Source: Novosphingobium indicum
GTDB taxonomy: Bacteria; Pseudomonadota; Alphaproteobacteria; Sphingomonadales; Sphingomonadaceae
DNA length: 47,904 bases
Assembly (NCBI RefSeq): GCF_014645195.1
Contig: NZ_BMLK01000027.1
Span: 1-47,904, forward strand
Reading direction: 5' to 3'
Numbering within the stretch: position 1 is the stretch's first letter; the number at the start of each line of letters is the position of its first letter. Shown one piece after another: positions 32,926-41,370 of the stretch. The translations under genes and the position numbers were made by a program. Below the pieces are notes generated by a model, which saw only the letters and a program-made list of their open reading frames with translations, did no database searches and had not been told where the DNA came from.

Positions 32926-34140
32926 TCACGCAATCACTCCCGCCGCCCGCAGTGCCGCAATCCGCTCGGGCGAAAGTTCCAGCACGTCAGACAGGATCGT
33001 CTCGGTGTGCTGGCCCAGCACCGGGGGCGCCTCGGGCACGGGCTGCTCGGCGTCAGTAAAGCGGATCGAGCGATTGACGATGGGGATCGAGCCCAGCGTC
33101 GCGTGATCGGTCTGGACCACCATGTCGCGGGCCACCGCTTGCGGCTGACTGAGCGCCTCGGTCACGCCCAGGATCGGCGCGTGCGGCACTTCGTGATGCG
33201 TGAAGATTTCGACCAGATCGTCGACCGTATGCTGCTCGGTAAAGGCCGAGACGATGGCGTTGACCTCCTCCCGCGCGTCGCGGCGCTTTTCTAGCGTGTC
33301 GTAGCGCGCATCTTCGATCAGTTCGGGCCGCTCGATCGAGCGGCATACACGGCTCCAGAACGAAGGCGTCAGACAGGCTATAACGATCGACCCGTCGTTG
33401 GCCGGGAAGATGCCATAGGGCACGAGATTGGGATGCTGCGAGCCGACGCGCTGCGGGTCCTTGCCGGTGAAGAAGGCGAGCTGGGCAATATAGCCGAGCA
33501 TGCCCATAAGTCCGTCCATCAGGCTGATGTCGATATGCCGGCCCATCCCGGTCCGCTCGCGTTCGTAGAGTGCGGACAGGATGCCGATGGGGCCGTTGAT
33601 CCCCCCGACCAGATCGCCAAGTGGAATGCCCAGCTTCATCGGCAATCCATCGGGCTCACCGTTCATCGAGAGCGCACCGCTCATCGCCTGGAGCACAATG
33701 TCGAAGCTGGGGCGGTCCTTGAGCGGACCGGTCTGGCCGTAGCCCGAGATCGAGCAATAGATCAGCCGCGGGTTGATCGCCTTGATCGTCTCGTAGCCGA
33801 GGCCGAGGCGGTCCATCACGCCGGGCCGGTAGTTTTCGACCAGAACGTCGCATTTCGCGGCGAGATCCTTGACGAGAGCAATGCCCTCCGCGCTCTTCAA
33901 GTCGACGACGATCGAGCGCTTGCCGCGATTGATGGCGAGGTAATAGTGGCTCTCGCCGTCGCGCATCGGCGGAAAGGTGCGAGTCTCGTCGCCAGTGCCG
34001 GGCGGTTCGATCTTGAAAACTTCGGCGCCGAGATCGGCCAGCGCGAGGCTGGCGGCAGGCCCCGCCAGAACGCGCGTGAAATCGAGCACGCGCACGCCGG
34101 CGAGAGGACCTTTCCAGGGACTGTCCGGACTGTCGGTCAT
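32926..34140 (-). CDS. Family III (CaiB/BaiF) CoA-transferase
   Basis: 404 residues. The family opening VRVLDFTRVLAGPAASLALADLGAEVFKIE is followed by RSIVVDLKSAEG and NYRPGVMDRLGLGYE. The catalytic Asp is D176 in GIPLGDLVGG. It moves CoA between a thioester and a free acid, or racemises an acyl-CoA (AMACR-type relatives belong here). It begins directly at the stop of the esterase gene upstream (stop and ATG adjoin at 34141/34140). Its context suggests activation of an acid released by that esterase. Confidence 0.9.
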   Translation of the reverse strand: MTDSPDSPWKGPLAGVRVLDFTRVLAGPAASLALADLGAEVFKIEPPGTGDETRTFPPMRDGESHYYLAINRGKRSIVVDLKSAEGIALVKDLAAKCDVLVENYRPGVMDRLGLGYETIKAINPRLIYCSISGYGQTGPLKDRPSFDIVLQAMSGALSMNGEPDGLPMKLGIPLGDLVGGINGPIGILSALYERERTGMGRHIDISLMDGLMGMLGYIAQLAFFTGKDPQRVGSQHPNLVPYGIFPANDGSIVIACLTPSFWSRVCRSIERPELIEDARYDTLEKRRDAREEVNAIVSAFTEQHTVDDLVEIFTHHEVPHAPILGVTEALSQPQAVARDMVVQTDHATLGSIPIVNRSIRFTDAEQPVPEAPPVLGQHTETILSDVLELSPERIAALRAAGVIA

Positions 34141-35163
34141 CTAGGTTAGGTTCTCCCGGAAAAAGGCGATGATCTGGTCCACCGCATCACGGCCTTCGGG
34201 CATAGTGACCTGGTAGTGATAGCAATGTCCCATGCTTTCGCCGACGATCAGCGTGGAGCGCACACCGGCCTTCAGAAGCTGGGAATTGGTGTAGATCGCG
34301 GGGCTGAGGTCCATCGCGCGCGTGCCGGTGATGATTAGCGTGGGCGGAAAGGTCGCCAGCGTATCGAGATGATAGCCCGGCCAGGCGCTGGGGTCGTTCT
34401 TTTCGTCGATGCTGTCGAAATAGCCCCGTGTGATGTCTTCCAGCGGGCTGCCATCGGCGGGCGGAGCCGGGAACGAGCCGTCAATGTACCCGGCTGTCCA
34501 GGCGGACTCACCTGCGTGGAACGGCACGCCACCTGCCCCGAAAATGCCTACCGCGCCCGCTTGCGGCAGGCCGTGCGCGGGCAGCCAGGCTGCCGCCTGC
34601 GCTGTCAGCGCGCCGCCCGCAGACCCGCCATAAATGCCGATGCGGCCCGGCGCGTAGTGTTCGAGGAGTGCAGCATATACGGCCGCGACATCCTCGACGC
34701 CGGCGGGGTGCCGATGCTCGGGCGCCATGCGATAGTTCACGCTGACTATGCGATAGCCGGCCAGCGCCGCCATCGGGATCGATTCGACCAGCGCCACGCC
34801 ATCCCAGCCGACCGTGAAGGCGCCGCCGTGCAAGTTGATCAGCACGCGGTCGGGATCGTGACTGCCATCGGCCGGGGTCAGGTCGAGCACTTCGACGCCG
34901 CCCAGTTCGGCCTTCTCGATGTTGACGGCGAACATCGCTCGCAGCCTCTCGATCTGGGGCGCCATGAAGGTGTTGATCTGCTCGCGCCGGGTCGTGGCAT
35001 CGAGCCCCTCGCCTGCCGCATCGAAGGCAGGCACCGTCGCGCGCATGCGCTGGAAAGTTGCCGCCTGTTCGCTGAGCAGCGGGGAAACCGGCAGGACGAA
35101 TTCCGGCACAATCACGCTGCCGTCTGCCTGGAACACGGGTTTGCTATTGCTGATGCCGTTCAT
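34141..35163 (-). CDS. Alpha/beta hydrolase, hormone-sensitive-lipase family esterase
   Basis: 340 residues. HGG at 112-114 is the oxyanion motif of the HSL family; the nucleophile Ser181 lies in GGSAGG; the likely acid is in AMDLSP, and the His in MGHCYHY. SVNYRMAPEHRHPAG is typical of this family. It should hydrolyse a carboxylic ester in the cytoplasm. It could open the ester or lactone made by a Baeyer-Villiger step, although that enzyme is encoded 21 kb away. GGAGAGG precedes the ATG. Translation probably couples to the CoA-transferase. Confidence 0.9.
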   Translation of the reverse strand: MNGISNSKPVFQADGSVIVPEFVLPVSPLLSEQAATFQRMRATVPAFDAAGEGLDATTRREQINTFMAPQIERLRAMFAVNIEKAELGGVEVLDLTPADGSHDPDRVLINLHGGAFTVGWDGVALVESIPMAALAGYRIVSVNYRMAPEHRHPAGVEDVAAVYAALLEHYAPGRIGIYGGSAGGALTAQAAAWLPAHGLPQAGAVGIFGAGGVPFHAGESAWTAGYIDGSFPAPPADGSPLEDITRGYFDSIDEKNDPSAWPGYHLDTLATFPPTLIITGTRAMDLSPAIYTNSQLLKAGVRSTLIVGESMGHCYHYQVTMPEGRDAVDQIIAFFRENLT

Positions 35164-35201
35164 GACCTCTCCTCTTCGCTATGTTCCGGTCTTTTACGAC
35201 A

Positions 35202-35232
35202 CGGCCCGGACCTTTCGTAAAGGCCCGGGCCG
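35202..35232. terminator. Long near-perfect palindrome between the dehydratase and esterase genes
   Basis: CGGCCCGG-A-CCTTT and AAAGG-C-CCGGGCCG form a hairpin of about 14 pairs with one mismatch (35202-35232). It lies between the dehydratase stop (35274) and the esterase start (35163), within the operon. It may act as an attenuator or processing site that sets the ratio of upstream to downstream products. It lacks a U-run. Confidence 0.5.
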
Positions 35233-35273
35233 GAATCGCTTTGCCGGATTCAGCGAATACCGCTGAAGCGCGA

Positions 35274-36398
35274 TCAGCCCTTGCTGGGCAGTTCCGCGAC
35301 GGCTGTACCAAAGGCCGAAAGTTCGCCGCGGTGCGTGGTCGCCTTCTGCTCCACTTCGACGTACTTCTTGCCGTTCTCTTCGAACTTCTTCGTCACTTCA
35401 CCGGTGATGACCATAGCGTCACCGTCAGGGTTGTGGCGGCGGATCTGGCAGTTCGACTTGTGCAGGAAGCCGTCGTCGCCGATCCAGTTGGTCATGTGGT
35501 GCGTCAGCCACGAGCAGCGCTCTGGTCCGTAGTCGTAAGCACCCGGGGCGCCGACTTCGAGAGCGAAGGCTTCGTCCCAGTGCACGCGCTCGGGGCAATC
35601 CGGCACGTTGAAGCGGTTGCGGATGCCGAGGCCCGGGTGCGCCTTCTGCATCTTGTAGGCCAGCTTGTTGGCACGGATGTAGAGGCCGCCCCAGCCCTGC
35701 GCGTAGCAGATGAAGCCGGTGACGGTCATCGGGCCCTTCATCATCGGCGGCAGCTTGTCGCCGACGTTCACGTCCTCGAAGTAACGCGGGGTGTTACCGC
35801 GGATCTCTTCCTGGTCGTAGATGTCGTAGAATTCGTCGAGCTGCTCCTGCGTGAAGGGCTCAACGCGGCCGCGCGCTTCGGTGTACTTGGTGCCGCGCTC
35901 GCGGGCTTCGTCACGGTCGGTGCGGAAGACCCAGGAGTCGGCACCCGCAACGTGGTCGCCGTTCTGGTTGAAGAAGTCGACGTGATAGATCTGCTGGAAC
36001 GAGCGACCGGCAAACTTGGTCTGGTGCTCGACGAGATCCTTCAGGTAGGCCTCGGTGCGGATCGTGTCGTTGCGCAGGACCGGCTTGTGCCAAGTCCAGT
36101 CGGCCCCGGCCCACATCGCGTGGACGCCCGAGAGACCGCCGCAGTAGCCCGAGACGATGCGGCTGGTGGTGAAGAGGAACGAGGGCAGAGCGACGAGCGT
36201 GCCGTACTTGGTCTGCTCGGCGTACTCGGGCTCGCACCACAGCGGATTGTCGTCGCCGATGCCATGGGCATAGTGACGGATCGCGTCGCGGGTGGCTTCG
36301 TAGTTCCAGGGCTCGACCGTGTTCTCGATCTTCACGCCGATGCGCTTGCGCAGATCGTCGAGGCCTTCCTCGGTGATCTTGGGAAATTTGGCTGACAT
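35274..36398 (-). CDS. MaoC/FAS1-like acyl dehydratase (double hotdog)
   Basis: 374 residues. The N-terminal half (ATRDAIRHYAHGIGDDNPLWCEPEYA) matches the FAS1_DH/MaoC N-terminal region. A second hotdog-like part runs from about RYFEDVNVGDKLPPMMKGPMTVTGF onward and includes HHMTNWIGDDGFL. This two-domain layout is that of (R)-specific enoyl-CoA hydratases and related dehydratases. The ATG at 36398 has GAGGAG upstream; sequence before it is repeat DNA. It sits between an acyl-CoA ligase (upstream) and an esterase (downstream). Confidence 0.82.
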   Translation of the reverse strand: MSAKFPKITEEGLDDLRKRIGVKIENTVEPWNYEATRDAIRHYAHGIGDDNPLWCEPEYAEQTKYGTLVALPSFLFTTSRIVSGYCGGLSGVHAMWAGADWTWHKPVLRNDTIRTEAYLKDLVEHQTKFAGRSFQQIYHVDFFNQNGDHVAGADSWVFRTDRDEARERGTKYTEARGRVEPFTQEQLDEFYDIYDQEEIRGNTPRYFEDVNVGDKLPPMMKGPMTVTGFICYAQGWGGLYIRANKLAYKMQKAHPGLGIRNRFNVPDCPERVHWDEAFALEVGAPGAYDYGPERCSWLTHHMTNWIGDDGFLHKSNCQIRRHNPDGDAMVITGEVTKKFEENGKKYVEVEQKATTHRGELSAFGTAVAELPSKG

Positions 36399-36445
36399 TC
36401 TTCTTGGCTCCTCAAAAACTCTGGGTTCGTTCAATTTCAAACAGT

Positions 36446-36530
36446 CGTCATTGCGAGGAGGCGAAGCCGACGCGGCAATCCAGAGCCAGCGTAAACCGCC
36501 CTGGATTGCTTCGCTGCACTCGCAATGACG
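36446..36530. repeat. CGTCATTGCGAG-type inverted repeat element, copy 2
   Basis: CGTCATTGCGAG (36446-36457) and CTCGCAATGACG (36519-36530) bound an 85-base element closely matching copy 1 (32830-32913) at both ends and through AGCCGACGCGGCAATCCAG. The middle has diverged more. It fills most of the gap between the acyl-CoA ligase stop and the dehydratase start, just as copy 1 fills the gap before the CoA-transferase stop. Confidence 0.9.
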
Positions 36531-36534
36531 AAAT

Positions 36535-38142
36535 TCATTGTGACGCCGCCGCGCGTTCGGCTTCCAGATCGCGCAGCTTCTTGCGGTGGACCTTGCCAGC
36601 GGGGTTCTTCGGCAGCTCGTCGACATATTCGACGATGCGCGGGAATTCGTGCTGGGCGAGGCGTTCGCGGGTGAACTCCTGCAGTTCCTTGGTCAGCGTA
36701 TCGCTGCCTTCGCAATTGGCGACGACGAAGGCCTTCACAACCTGACCGCGCTTCTCATCCGGCACACCGATCACGCCGCATTCCATCACGTTGTCATGGC
36801 GCAGCATGGTGTTCTCGATCTCGACCGCGGACATCGTCCAGCCGGCCGAGATGATCACGTCGTCGGCGCGGCCGCAGTGGTAGAAATAGCCGTCCTCGTC
36901 GGTCTTGGCGCGATCCTTGGTGGTCATCCACCCGCCCCCGCGCCAGAGCATGAGTTCACCGATCTCGCCGGGATCGCATACCGTGCCGTCGGGGCGGTGC
37001 ACTTCCAGCCTCTGGCCCGGAACTGCCTTGCCCAGTGAGCCGGGCTTCACGACGAAGTCCTTGGCACCCGGATAGTTCACCAGCACGACGCCAATCTCGG
37101 TGGTGCCGTACATCGAGCAGGCGGGGACCTTGAAGTACTCGTCGATCCATTCGAGCGTACCCGGATCGATCGGCTCGCCGGTGAACGACAGCTTGTCGAA
37201 GTGGAACGTGAAGTCGCCGCCCTTCCCGCTGTTCTTCATCATGCGATAGTGGGTGGCGGCGGCGGACATGTTGGTGATCTTGAAGTCGTCCAGCGCTTTC
37301 ATCAGGCGGACCGGATCGAAGCGCCCGGCGAACGTGCCGGTGGTCACGCCCATCGCCAGCGGGGCGAGCGTACCGTGCCACAGGCCGTGTCCCCATGCGG
37401 GCGAGGACGGGCAGAAGAACTCGTCTCCCGGACGGATGCCGGTACCGTAGAGCGCGGCGAACATCAGCGTGACGAGCGTCTTGTGCGAATGCTTGACCGC
37501 CTCGGGCAGTTCGCGCGTGGTGCCGCTGGTGTACTGGAAGACGGCCATGTCGCTGGCCTTGGTCTTCGGCGTGTAAGTGGTGGGCAGGTCCTTCAGCGTT
37601 GCCAGGAACGCCTCGTCCGCGACGATCACGCGCGGGGTGCCGTCCGCATTGGCAACCGAGCGGGCCAGCTCCGCCTTCTCGGCATTGGTGATCAGCACCG
37701 AGGGATTGCAGTCGCCCACGCGCAAACGAAGCGCGTCGGGCCCGAACAGCGTGAACAGTGGCACCGAGATCGCACCGGTCTGCATCGCGCCGAACAGGCA
37801 CACATAGAAAGGCAGCGAAGGCTCGAGCATGAAGGCGATCCGATCGCCCGGCTTTACGCCTTCGGCATCGAGCCAGTGCGCAAACTGCGCTGCACCCGAC
37901 GAAATCGTGTCGAAGCTGAGGATCTCGTCGTGACCGTCGGCATGAGCGATCCGCACGGCCGGGCGACCCGAACCGTCGGCATGGCGGGTGATGCACTCGT
38001 GCGCGATGTTGAGATGCTCGCGGTCCCCGTCGAACAGCTCCCACAGCGCGGCCGAGGAGGCGTGCGCCTGCGCATCGGCATAGCTCGTGTAATCGGTCAA
38101 CTTCACCCGGGACTCTCCCATTGCGGTGTTCGTCGCAAGCAC
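36535..38142 (-). CDS. AMP-dependent acyl-CoA synthetase
   Basis: 535 residues. The core YTSGTTRELPEAVKHSHKTL is the P-loop, though the usual SGTTGxPK reads SGTTRELP, an unusual change. MYGTTEIGVVLVNYP and DGYFYHCGRADDVIISAGWTMSAVEIE follow, and the C-terminal NPAGKVHRKKL carries the adenylation Lys. Related sequences include medium-chain and aryl acyl-CoA ligases. The first start is a GTG at 38142; an ATG at 38121 is also possible. It heads a minus-strand operon and is divergent from an IclR gene, its likely regulator. Confidence 0.88.
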   Translation of the reverse strand: MLATNTAMGESRVKLTDYTSYADAQAHASSAALWELFDGDREHLNIAHECITRHADGSGRPAVRIAHADGHDEILSFDTISSGAAQFAHWLDAEGVKPGDRIAFMLEPSLPFYVCLFGAMQTGAISVPLFTLFGPDALRLRVGDCNPSVLITNAEKAELARSVANADGTPRVIVADEAFLATLKDLPTTYTPKTKASDMAVFQYTSGTTRELPEAVKHSHKTLVTLMFAALYGTGIRPGDEFFCPSSPAWGHGLWHGTLAPLAMGVTTGTFAGRFDPVRLMKALDDFKITNMSAAATHYRMMKNSGKGGDFTFHFDKLSFTGEPIDPGTLEWIDEYFKVPACSMYGTTEIGVVLVNYPGAKDFVVKPGSLGKAVPGQRLEVHRPDGTVCDPGEIGELMLWRGGGWMTTKDRAKTDEDGYFYHCGRADDVIISAGWTMSAVEIENTMLRHDNVMECGVIGVPDEKRGQVVKAFVVANCEGSDTLTKELQEFTRERLAQHEFPRIVEYVDELPKNPAGKVHRKKLRDLEAERAAASQ

Positions 38143-38184
38143 GACTCACGCCCTTGTCCACATGTTGAGCGGCGCAATGGCACA

Positions 38185-38220
38185 ATTTGCTTGTTGTTGC
38201 AAATATTGAACGCTATTCAA
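38185..38220. promoter_or_regulatory. Two inverted repeats in the divergent IclR control region
   Basis: ATTTGC (38185-38190) faces GCAAAT (38199-38204), and TTGAA (38206-38210) faces TTCAA (38216-38220). They lie in the 86-base gap between the acyl-CoA ligase and IclR genes, in an AT-rich patch. A further TTGAA follows at 38224. Such paired palindromes suit an IclR dimer-of-dimers controlling both promoters. Binding is inferred from position and symmetry. Confidence 0.5.
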
Positions 38221-38228
38221 CATATTGA

Positions 38229-39029
38229 ATGAAAGAGCCGAACGACACACCTGCCGCCGACACGGCGAAGGCCAGCAAGGCACCGGCCATTGCGCGGGCG
38301 GCAGCGGTCCTGCGCCTGCTAGGTAAGAGCGATGCACCGCTGGGTGTGCAGGCGATCGCCCGCGAGTTGGAACTGGTCCCCAGCACCTGTCTCTACGTGC
38401 TGCGGGCGCTGGTGACGGAGGAACTGGTGGCCTTCGATCCGGCCACCAAGCGCTACACGCTTGCCTCGGGCGTGCTGACGCTGGCGCGCAACTGGCTGCG
38501 CCGCGACCAGTTCAACGATCTCGCCCAGCCCGCGCTCGACCGGATCAGCCAGGAGTTCGGGCTGACCACGCTGGGTGTGCAGATCTTCGGCCTGCAGCAC
38601 ATTGTCGTGACCGCCATGTCGCAGTCGAGCCAGAACTTCCAGCTCTCCACCCAGGTCGGCAGCCGCTTCCCGGCGCTGGTCTCGGCAACCGGCCGCTGCA
38701 TCGCCGCCTATGGCAATTACCCCGACAGCGAATTGAAGCCGCGCTTTGCCAGGCTGCGCTGGGACGAGGCGCCCACATGGGAAGAATGGAAAGCGCAGGT
38801 GGAAGAGGCGCGCGTGACCGGTATCGCCGTCGACGCCGGGCACTACATCTCGGGCGTCACTGTCGCCGCTGCCCCGGTCTGGAAGAGTGGGCACAGGGAT
38901 GGCATGCGCCCGACCCATGCGCTTGTCGCCATCGGCCTCGGCGCCGCGGTGCGCGGGGAAAACCTGCCGCGCCTGCGCGAAGCCCTGCTCAGTTCCGCCC
39001 GCAGCCTGACAGAACAACTGTCCGATTGA
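38229..39029 (+). CDS. IclR-family transcriptional regulator
   Basis: 266 residues. An N-terminal winged helix spans about 20-80 (AIARAAAVLRLLGKS...IARELELVPSTCLYVLRALVTEELV). The IclR effector domain follows, with LSTQVGSRFPALVSATGRCIAAY as its recognisable core. It binds a small acid or CoA-derived effector. The gene is divergent from an acyl-CoA ligase operon and shares with it an AT-rich control region bearing palindromes. A KSTD-like flavoprotein gene follows on the same strand and may be in its regulon. Confidence 0.92.
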   Translation: MKEPNDTPAADTAKASKAPAIARAAAVLRLLGKSDAPLGVQAIARELELVPSTCLYVLRALVTEELVAFDPATKRYTLASGVLTLARNWLRRDQFNDLAQPALDRISQEFGLTTLGVQIFGLQHIVVTAMSQSSQNFQLSTQVGSRFPALVSATGRCIAAYGNYPDSELKPRFARLRWDEAPTWEEWKAQVEEARVTGIAVDAGHYISGVTVAAAPVWKSGHRDGMRPTHALVAIGLGAAVRGENLPRLREALLSSARSLTEQLSD

Positions 39030-39105
39030 TTCTCGACATCTGTCGTGGACAGGCCCGGCGTTCTTGGGCAACCCTCTCTCGCAAAGGAAAAGAGGAGAGG
39101 ACGCC

Positions 39106-40809
39106 ATGGCCAGCAGCTTGCCCGCGCAGTGGGATGCGGAAGTCGATTTCGTATCCGTGGGATCGGGCATCGGCGGTCTTTCCGGCGCCATTGCCGCGCA
39201 TGAGCACGGCCTGTCCGCCATGGTGCTCGAACGCGCCGACCAGCTGGGCGGCGTTACTGCGCTCTCGATGGGCGAGGTCTGGGTTCCCGGCAACGCCCAT
39301 GCCCGCGCGCTCGGCATAGAAGACAGCGCCGCAAGCGCGTTCCGCTACGTGCGCCAGCTCTCGATGGGCTATGGCGAGGATGCGCTGATCCTCAACCAGG
39401 TCGTCCACGCCGCGCCCGCCCTCGCATGGTTCGAGGACCGCATCGGCCTGAAGATGGAGGTCATCCGCGGTTGCCCCGACTACTATCGCGGCCACAGCAA
39501 CGACGCCGTTTCCGAAGGCCGCCTGCTCGAGCCCGCACCTTTTCGCGGCGAAGCGCTGGGCGAATGGCAGGAGCGCACCCGCGTCTCGCCGCAGGTTCCC
39601 TATGGCCTCACCCACGACGAGATCTACGCCATGGGCGGCACCTGCAACGTGATGCATTGGGACTACACCGAAATGGCCCGCCGTCTTGCCGAGGACGAAC
39701 GCTGTCTCGGCCCGGCGCTTGCGGCTTACTTCGTGAAGGGCGTGCTCGACCGGCCGATCCCGGTCGAAACCGGAGCCGAAGTGCGCGAAGTGCTCATCGA
39801 TGGCGAGCGCGCAGTCGGCGTGCGCTATGTGAAGGATAGCCGCGACCACTTCGTGAAGGCCCGGCGCGGCGTCCTCGTCGCGGTGAGCAGTTACGACCGC
39901 AACCCCGAACTTACCCGCACGCTGGGCCCGCAACTCGATCCCGGTTCGATGGTAACGTTCGGCACGGTCGACGGCGCCCACTTCCGCCTCGTCGGTGCGC
40001 TCGGGGCGCGCATCGCGCGCATGCCCGACGTGACCATGCTGGGCTACAATATCCCCGGCGAGGAAACCCAGGACGGCACCCCGCTCTGGCGCGGCGGCAT
40101 GACCTTCATCGGCCTGCCGCACACCATCGTCGTCAACCGCGCCGGCAAGCGCTTCGCCAACGAGGGGTTCTACCGCTCGATCTACTATGCCGTGGACGCG
40201 ATCGACGGTGGCACACAGACGCACCCCAACTTCCCGGCCTGGGCAATCCTCGATTCACAGGCCCGCGGCAAGTACCCGCTCGGCTCGATCATGCCCGGCG
40301 ACGAAGTGCCCGAGGAGGTCGCGGTAAAAGCCGACAGCCTTGCCGAACTCGCCGCGCTGACGGGCATCGACCGCGACGGACTGGAAGAGACCGTCGTGCG
40401 CTTCAACCGTTTCGCCGAGGCAGGGGTGGACCCCGACTTCAACCGCCACGCCTACCCCTGGGGTGCATGGCTGTGCGGCGACGCCAACCACAAGCCGCAC
40501 CCGCAACTGGGGCCCCTGCTCAAGCCGCCGTTCTATGCGCTGCGCTTCAAGCGCCTGACCGGTTCGGCCATCGCCTCGACCGGCATCGTCACCGACCGCC
40601 ATGCCCGCGCAGTGAATTGGGACGGAGAACCGATCGCAGGGCTCTATCTCGCCGGCAACTCGGTCTCGCGCCTCGACAACGGCGCGGTCATGCAGAGCGG
40701 CATGTCGAACGCGCGCGGCATGACGCACGGCTGGCTCGCGGCGAAACATGCCGCAGGCCAGCCCAGCGACCTGCTCGACCGGGCGCTGAAAGAACACGCA
40801 GGCGGCTGA
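39106..40809 (+). CDS. FAD-dependent oxidoreductase, 3-ketosteroid-dehydrogenase/fumarate-reductase-like
   Basis: 567 residues. FAD binds at VSVGSGIGGLSGAIAAHEHG near the N-terminus and in GLYLAGNSVSRLDNGAVMQSGMSNARGM at the C-terminus. TALSMGEVWVPGN replaces the TALSGGxxWxPxN seen in ketosteroid dehydrogenases. These enzymes put a double bond next to a carbonyl, or do the reverse. The ATG at 39106 has AGGAGAGG upstream. The sequence does not show that the substrate is a steroid; cyclic terpenoid or alicyclic ketones are equally likely. Confidence 0.85.
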   Translation: MASSLPAQWDAEVDFVSVGSGIGGLSGAIAAHEHGLSAMVLERADQLGGVTALSMGEVWVPGNAHARALGIEDSAASAFRYVRQLSMGYGEDALILNQVVHAAPALAWFEDRIGLKMEVIRGCPDYYRGHSNDAVSEGRLLEPAPFRGEALGEWQERTRVSPQVPYGLTHDEIYAMGGTCNVMHWDYTEMARRLAEDERCLGPALAAYFVKGVLDRPIPVETGAEVREVLIDGERAVGVRYVKDSRDHFVKARRGVLVAVSSYDRNPELTRTLGPQLDPGSMVTFGTVDGAHFRLVGALGARIARMPDVTMLGYNIPGEETQDGTPLWRGGMTFIGLPHTIVVNRAGKRFANEGFYRSIYYAVDAIDGGTQTHPNFPAWAILDSQARGKYPLGSIMPGDEVPEEVAVKADSLAELAALTGIDRDGLEETVVRFNRFAEAGVDPDFNRHAYPWGAWLCGDANHKPHPQLGPLLKPPFYALRFKRLTGSAIASTGIVTDRHARAVNWDGEPIAGLYLAGNSVSRLDNGAVMQSGMSNARGMTHGWLAAKHAAGQPSDLLDRALKEHAGG

Positions 40810-40833
40810 TCGAGCGCACACGCAATCCGTTCG

Positions 40834-40894
40834 TCCTGAGCTTGTCGAAGGACAGGGGCGCCGCGCGTGACTTCATCCTTCGACAAGCTCAGGA
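40834..40894. repeat. Palindromic repeat pair, TTCGACAAGCTCAGG family
   Basis: TCCTGAGCTTGTCGAAGGA (40834-40852) and its exact complement (40876-40894) form a 19-base-pair hairpin with a 23-base loop. It sits between the convergent ends of the flavoprotein and MaoC genes and could act as a terminator for both. It is the cleanest copy of this REP-like family in the window. Confidence 0.9.
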
Positions 40895-40917
40895 TGAGCG
40901 GAGAGGGCGGTTGCTCC

Positions 40918-41370
40918 CTAGCCGTCCTTCTTCTTCAACAGCACGGTGCGCAGCATCGAGAGCGCCGTTTCGCCGCGCTGGTTGGTCAGTTCATGCTTGA
41001 ACACGACGATACCCTGCGTCGGGCGAGACTTGCTCTCGCGCATCTCCACCACTTCGCTCGAGCAGGTGAGCGTATCGCCGATGAAGGTCGGCTTGGGCGT
41101 CACCACCTTGTCGAAGCCGAGATTGGCGACGAGTGTGCCGACCGTGGTGTCCGCAATCGACAAGCCCACCGCGAGGCTGAAGGTGAAGGTCGAGTTCACG
41201 AGAATCTGCCCGAATTCGCTCGCCTTCGCCGTTTCGGCATCGAGATGCAGCGGCTGCATGTTGTGCGTCATTGCCGAGAACATCAGGTTGTCGGTCTCGG
41301 TGACCGTGCGGCTCGGCTGGTGGACGATCTTGTCGCCCACGTTCCACTCGTCGAAAAACCGGCCCGGCAT
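40918..41370 (-). CDS. MaoC-like hotdog dehydratase
   Basis: 150 residues of a single hotdog domain. FFDEWNVGDKIVHQPSRTVTETDNLMFSAMTHNMQPLHLDAE holds the expected Asp/His-type hydratase context, and FGQILVNSTFTFSLAVGLS the central helix. It should hydrate or dehydrate an enoyl-CoA. The ATG overlaps the preceding stop in TAATG, so it is translationally coupled to the GFA-type gene. It ends the carboxylase operon. Confidence 0.88.
   Translation of the reverse strand: MPGRFFDEWNVGDKIVHQPSRTVTETDNLMFSAMTHNMQPLHLDAETAKASEFGQILVNSTFTFSLAVGLSIADTTVGTLVANLGFDKVVTPKPTFIGDTLTCSSEVVEMRESKSRPTQGIVVFKHELTNQRGETALSMLRTVLLKKKDG

Noticed and set aside
39106..40809. Assignment to steroid degradation
   Set aside because: One KSTD-like flavoprotein and 17beta-HSD4-like SDRs are not enough; the marker genes of ring A/B cleavage (KshB, HsaC-type dioxygenase, IpdAB) are absent.
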